In this document: in pieces, positions 59,969 to 64,000 of the stretch
Layout of the letters: every line of letters starts with the position of its first letter
Position numbering within the stretch: the stretch's first letter is position 1
Assembly: GCA_003864495.1 (NCBI GenBank)
Contig: ML133383.1
Location: 4,371,493-4,435,492, forward strand
From: Nemopilema nomurai
Lineage: Eukaryota > Cnidaria > Scyphozoa > Rhizostomeae > Rhizostomatidae
DNA length: 64,000 nucleotides
Reading direction: 5' to 3'
The notes under the pieces: model-generated
Database searches by the model: none
What the model saw: the letters and a program-made list of their open reading frames with translations, nothing else
What the model was told of the DNA's origin: nothing
Program-made: the position numbers and the translations under genes

Positions 59969-60642
59969 TCGTGTAGGCTTGCCTTCCTGTGATACTCCCC
60001 TGTCTGTCCCTTCGCAGTGGGCCAACATTCCGAAACACAGTTGTATTTGACATGGCAATGAAATCTTCATGTTGTGCAATACATATTTGTTCAATGCTTT
60101 CGTCCAATACAAGTTAACCCAGTGCAGCATCTGCACTCCAAAGCACCAACAAGATGATAAACTTCATATTTTCAACATCTACACCTGCAAAAAAAGCCAT
60201 AATGCCATAGTCATAATCAATTAAGTGTACGATGGTGCGACCCTCCGGGCCTGGCCTAGGCACTGTACATGACGCTTGCTAATTTCGATTGATACCTACA
60301 GTATTTAGACATCATTTAAACTAAAGATAACGAGTTTTAAACATATATGCGACATTTATGGAATAAACTTACCATGAACTAACTTCTGTTTTTTGTTCGT
60401 ATCGCTCTCGCAAAATTGCCGGGGTTAGGCCGTCGTGACCTAGGTTATCCTCGTCGCTACTTGATTCCGTGTCTGCCGAATTGGTATGGACTGGCAGGAA
60501 CACAGTAAACAGCAACTGTCCCCTCTTCTTCTTCGGAAACTCCTAAGCTAGTGTCACTTTCGTCCAATATGGTGAGAATTGAAATTCAAAAACTAAACAT
60601 GCGATCGCCAACTCTGCCAGAAAATTTGTTGTCCTCGAACAT
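59969..60642 (-). pseudogene. P2X7 C-terminal (ballast) domain-like gene, two exons, in the TTAA transposon
   Basis: Exon 1 (60642-60373) starts MFEDNKFSG, has one in-frame TGA after MFSF, then LDESDTSLGVSEEEEG and SPYQF, a frameshift, DTESSSDEDNLGHDG and YEQKTEVSS. It ends at a consensus TG/GTAAGT donor. Exon 2 (60184-59969) follows TTTTTTTGCAG. Joining them in phase makes a Trp codon across the junction and gives WCRC, a TGA, KYEVYHLVGALECRCC, a frameshift, LDESIEQICIAQHEDF and TTVFRNVG, ending at a second donor (CGA/GTAAGT). Acidic N-terminus, PYxF, Trp-Cys-x-Cys, Glu-Cys-x-Cys-Cys and Cys-Ile-x2-His-x2-Phe in this order match the P2RX7_C family, a cytoplasmic zinc-binding domain of P2X7 that also exists alone in many invertebrate proteins. 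The C-terminal exon is missing. Confidence 0.6.
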
Positions 60643-60650
60643 GCGCGCTT

Positions 60651-60673
60651 CGTGTCCATAACTTTACGTCACA
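60651..60673 (-). repeat. Subterminal inverted block with CRE-like core, right
   Basis: Partner of 57867-57889. It lies directly upstream of the first ATG (60642) of the minus-strand gene. Confidence 0.7.
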
Positions 60674-60840
60674 GCTCGCTAGTGTCTAGTCCCCCTTCGC
60701 CATTTTTTGGTTGAAAAATTATTGTCAGTTTAGCGGTGTTTAAGTTTGTTTTTAATAGTCTTCTTGCTTGAAATAGCTAATGCGAACTATTTTTCCTACA
60801 CAATTGTGGGTGGAGAAATCGATTAAACGAATAAAAAAAA

Positions 60841-60856
60841 TGGTTTCATTTCCTCT
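60841..60856 (-). repeat. Right terminal inverted repeat, TTAA transposon
   Basis: TGGTTTCATTTCCTCT on the + strand, pairing exactly with the left end. Confidence 0.85.
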
Positions 60857-60860
60857 TTAA
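60857..60860 (+). repeat. Target site duplication TTAA, right
   Basis: TTAA followed by TTGAACAACTTG, where unit sequence resumes. Confidence 0.85.
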
Positions 60861-61082
60861 TTGAACAACTTGAATAGATGGAGCTTTGTAAGTGAGCGAA
60901 GTTATGTAACCCGATGTTTAGTCGCTTTTCAAAGGCCTACGCTTTCCAATTGGATTTAATGCAAGTATTTAACTTTTCGACACTTTTTACATTCGGGAAG
61001 AATAAATGAACATATCAAAGGTCAAGGTGATTTCTCGCGACTTAGCAACTGGTGAGGCTACTCCGTTCCATTGAACAACAAA

Positions 61083-61217
61083 ATGGCGGGAAGCTTTCGA
61101 GAAAGACTGGATCGAGCATCCTATTGTTTCCTCGCTTATGACAAATTGCTGTCAGCCAATAAACTTGCTCGAGCACTTTGTTATTGTATTTTGGCGGGAA
61201 AATTCAAGCATTCGTAG
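61083..61217 (+). CDS. Conserved 44-codon small ORF, unit 4
   Basis: Same frame as in units 2 and 3, with CTT in place of CTG at one Leu codon, a synonymous difference shared with unit 1. E2F-like motif at 61190-61201. It lies about 230 bases downstream of the TTAA-flanked transposon insertion. Confidence 0.3.
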   Translation: MAGSFRERLDRASYCFLAYDKLLSANKLARALCYCILAGKFKHS

Positions 61218-61812
61218 CCGGGAACGCAACACGAAGCCGAGTCACTGTTTGTATTTGAGAAATGGCGGGCAGGCACGTGAAACCTAATCACGAATCAAGA
61301 TGTTCTGATATTGTAATTTCTTCAAATGATCATCTATAAACGTCATTTTTTCGTTTAGAATGCTATCACAATGTTAGAGAAAAAAAAAAGCTACTTAAAT
61401 AACTCCTCACAAATCTCAGAGAGGTTTTCCTACTTTTCCTTCAAAATATTTTGATACAGAATTTAATGGTAAAATCAATGATATTCAACAATGTCTCTTA
61501 CTACAACCTGTTGCTGAAAAATTTCAAAATTTGCAGACCGAGGCGAGTGTTTAGGCGGCCACAGAAGAATTGACTTCCTCGCCGTAACAGCTGTACTACC
61601 CCTTTACTCAAACCAGATTTCACTGGAAATAACAATACTGAGAGCAAAGTTATGTATAAAAATTGGAAAACACACTTACTAGCAACCATGTCATTCTTCG
61701 AATTCCATTCTGTCCTGCATCCTAGAGAATTGTCATCAAAATGAAGGGGCTCCAGCGTGGACGAAGGTATACTATAACGGACTTATGCAATGGCCTCTCT
61801 TTTAACTCGAGG

Positions 61813-61822
61813 TATAAAAGGG
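61813..61822 (+). promoter_or_regulatory. TATA-box-like motif, unit 4
   Basis: TATAAAAGGG with intact downstream CACGTG. A 280-base deletion shortens the distance to the exon-like piece at 62387. Confidence 0.35.
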
Positions 61823-62386
61823 CGCGAAACTGAACTGAATAGCTCACGTGTCATTTTTGCATTGCTTATCAAAATCACTAGAATTGCATTACCAGGGCAT
61901 TTTTTTGAAAGTAACTTTTTTTGCCTAAGAAAAACACAAGGAATACTACTGTTTGAATGTCCAAGGCAATAGCGGACAATGAGAGTCAACAAAATTGGCT
62001 CATATGCCATTCCGTTTTAGGTTTATAACAAGAATTAGCAAGCCAAGCCCCAGCACATCTGCTAGCGACAGACTGAATAAAATCGGGCGAAAAAAACCCG
62101 AATAAAATTTATATCATCTGCTGTTTATTTTAAGATTTTTCAACAAAACAAAAATATAAACACTAGCATGCATTTAACAAGAAAGCCACGAGTACAACAA
62201 TAAAAATGTCAGTACAATATTAAATCAATCGCATCCAAGGGTGTATACGAAGAGCATTCTCCTGACATGCCTTGATGGATAAATATATATTATTTTCTCA
62301 AAATATAAACTTTATATCTCCACAGTAGAAATTCTTGACATAGCGGAGACCAGAATTTGCTCATTCAACTGTTGCGCTTGTTGCAG

Positions 62387-62596
62387 GGATGATGAGAAGG
62401 ATACTCAGAATCACCAATACGTTTGTAAAGGGCAAATGAAGTTTTTCATGATCGAAAGATTTTATCCTATTGAAGTCCAGGGAAGATTGTGTAGTATAGA
62501 CAAAACTGAGTTAATGTTTGTGCTCCATTGCGTTGTAGCAGGGAGGGCCTATCGCCAGCACCTTCAATCCATATCTTTAAGCGCCAAAGTCAGTAG
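62387..62596 (+). pseudogene. YqaJ-like exon piece, unit 4, frameshifted
   Basis: Same piece as at 44116. The first part is open (KGQMKFFMIERFYPIEVQG). Loss of one G near 62542 (GCAGGGAGGG against GCAGGGGAGGG) shifts the end, so a fused frame runs on to 62909 with no recognisable content. Confidence 0.3.
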
Positions 62597-64000
62597 AAAG
62601 AACCATTGCTCTCCTAAAATTGGGTCCGTCACTGTGATTTGTGGGGAATTACCCCAGTTGGCCCTACGAGTTCCCCCACCACGAAGAGAAAGATGCTACC
62701 TTAGCCCAAAATGTCTGCAATTTGTGGCCCTCAGAGACAAAAGTAACAGGTGCTTCAAAAGGTTGGTAACAAATTTGGGGGCTCAATTGATGTCGATAGC
62801 AACCTCTATATCACTATATTTTTTATTCATCCACCTTGTAAGACGATTAATTGCTCAATTTGTCAATATCTTAGTGTTTCCTTGCTTTTTCCAACCATAC
62901 TCAGGCTGAGATATTGCCTTGAAATTAATATATCCCGATATGCTGGTAGTGTTTCCTGCTGTCAACAAATAAGTCCCCACCCTTGACTAAGCCCCCACTC
63001 TAAAAAATATTTGGTCGTGAAAAAATTCCCTTGGGCTTATTCGAGGACTTACGGTTGGGTCATATCTTGGAGGCAAAAGTCTCATACAATAAGCAACCAG
63101 TGTCGATTCTAGCCGGAGGCGACTGTGTAACAGGCGTTTTATAGTGATGGAAGGTAGAGCGAGCGGCAAACAAGAACGCACTCTTATGTTATCATGTTTT
63201 ATGAATCAACTCAACTAAAAACCCCCGATTAAAGCTGTACTTGCAATATTCATTAACAGCGCATACGTGACATGTGAAAGAAGAGCTAGCCTGTCACATG
63301 AATAATGATGCCCGACAATTATCTTATCACAAATAATATTTTCAAATGATATAATGCATAAAGAGACTTCTGCCAAAGATCATCATTTGCTCAGCTAATT
63401 GAAAAGCTAAAAATGCATTTGTATAGAGCTGCCTTAGATGGTGGCGTCTGCTTGCAGTAAGAAACTCATAACAGATTTTGCATTAAAGTCGGTGTCAACA
63501 GAGCTGCCTGTCGAGGCCAACGATACTGTACTGGCATCTAAAGAAATTGATGCTTTATTGAATTAGAAGTTAGAATTGACACTATTACGCACTATATTTG
63601 AATAAGAAGTTAGAGAGCATGGGAGAATAGTAGGCCAAAGTGGAACTGGCAGCAGTAAGATGGCTTTTGCTACAAAATTCCATATGGTTTGTCTTTTGGG
63701 AACCACCAATCTTGTTGCTTTTAGGAACAGTGAGACAATCTTAATTCTAACGAGTTGAATTTGAAGTTTAAATTTTCTACTATTTTTCTGAAATTATTCG
63801 TTGTCATTTCAAACATTTGCCAGCTGATTGACATTTCCAAGTATTACAATTAAACATATAAGTGCACTGGTGTAAAGTACACTTTATAGTTACAAAACTA
63901 AATGATCGGTGGTACAAAAGAGTTGGTCTCCCTTTGTCACCAGTTACCAGATAACTTTAGCTAAGAGAACTTAACAAAGTGAACTTTACAAAGTTAATTT
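62597..64000. other. Right end of unit 4 in the window
   Basis: Equivalent to 2971-4373 of unit 1. It carries the 64-codon minus frame MRSCLPLALPSIT (62987-63181) and the interrupted version of the 91-codon minus frame. No supported gene. Confidence 0.35.

Larger units (their letters stand above)
57683..60856 (+). mobile_element. Kolobok-like TTAA transposon with a THAP gene and a P2X7-tail-like gene, unit 4
   Basis: This 3174-bp insertion is present only in unit 4; the other units read straight through CATGTCTTTTAATTGAAC. It is flanked by TTAA at 57679-57682 and 60857-60860. Ends are AGAGGAAATGAAACCA inverted repeats followed by T-rich DNA. Weaker similarity between the two ends extends about 200 bases, to an exact 23-base inverted block at 57867-57889 and 60651-60673. 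Inside are a THAP-domain gene remnant (+) and a convergent gene remnant (-). A TTAA duplication with a THAP-type transposase is the definition of the Kolobok superfamily. piggyBac also uses TTAA but has no THAP domain and different termini. No intact catalytic domain remains, so this is a non-autonomous or dead copy. Confidence 0.8.
54388..64000 (+). repeat. Tandem segmental duplication, unit 4 (cut by window end)
   Basis: Fourth copy. It ends at the window edge at the position equivalent to about 4373 of unit 1, before the LINE. It is interrupted by the TTAA-flanked transposon at 57683-60856 and lacks about 280 bases near 61900 that are present at 19685-19965 in unit 2. Confidence 0.95.

Noticed and set aside
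57683..60856. piggyBac assignment from the TTAA duplication
   Set aside because: Termini do not begin with the CCYT-type ends of piggyBac, and the THAP exon fits Kolobok.
1..64000. tRNA, rRNA or snRNA genes
   Set aside because: No cloverleaf with A and B boxes, conserved rRNA core or snRNA signature was recognised by eye. A covariance-model scan would be needed to exclude decayed copies.

Overview
The window is AT-rich eukaryotic DNA: split exon-like fragments with GT-AG borders, a LINE, two different cut-and-paste DNA transposons, a satellite-like array and a run of Ns. There are no operons or ribosome binding sites, and I recognise no rRNA, tRNA or CRISPR array. The mix of THAP-type transposons and an R2-type LINE suggests an invertebrate, and I would guess a cnidarian such as a stony coral. 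That placement is inference.

The dominant feature is a large tandem segmental duplication. One unit, about 17.7 kb in its inferred original form, occurs four times head to tail: 1-15379, 15380-39078, 39079-54387 and 54388-64000 (cut by the window end). Each unit reads, left to right: (a) a left segment with an exon-like piece; (b) a segment absent from unit 1; (c) a promoter-like segment with an E2F-type motif, a 44-codon small ORF and a TATA box; (d) an exon-like piece faintly like YqaJ-type nucleases; (e) about 3.5 kb without recognisable genes; (f) a dead LINE with reverse transcriptase and restriction-like endonuclease remnants; (g) about 4 kb of unique DNA; (h) a 3-kb array of about 300-bp monomers arranged as a four-monomer higher-order repeat; (i) a 0.55-kb right flank.

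The units differ by private events. Unit 1 has two deletions (about 1.7 and 0.65 kb). Unit 2 carries a 3.16-kb P-superfamily-like transposon inside its LINE and a second 2.4-2.6-kb copy of the LINE tail plus flank. Unit 3 has its array replaced by a 707-base gap. Unit 4 carries a 3.17-kb TTAA-flanked THAP (Kolobok-like) transposon. The inferred order is: LINE inserted and died, the unit was duplicated, copies exchanged sequence, then the two DNA transposons landed separately.

The most unusual item is the Kolobok-like element at 57683-60856. Besides a decayed THAP gene on the + strand it holds a decayed two-exon gene on the - strand. Splicing the two exons creates a Trp-Cys-x-Cys motif, followed by Glu-Cys-x-Cys-Cys and a Cys-Ile-x2-His block, a layout I recognise from the P2X7 receptor C-terminal (ballast, P2RX7_C) domain family. 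No intact host gene could be supported anywhere in the window.
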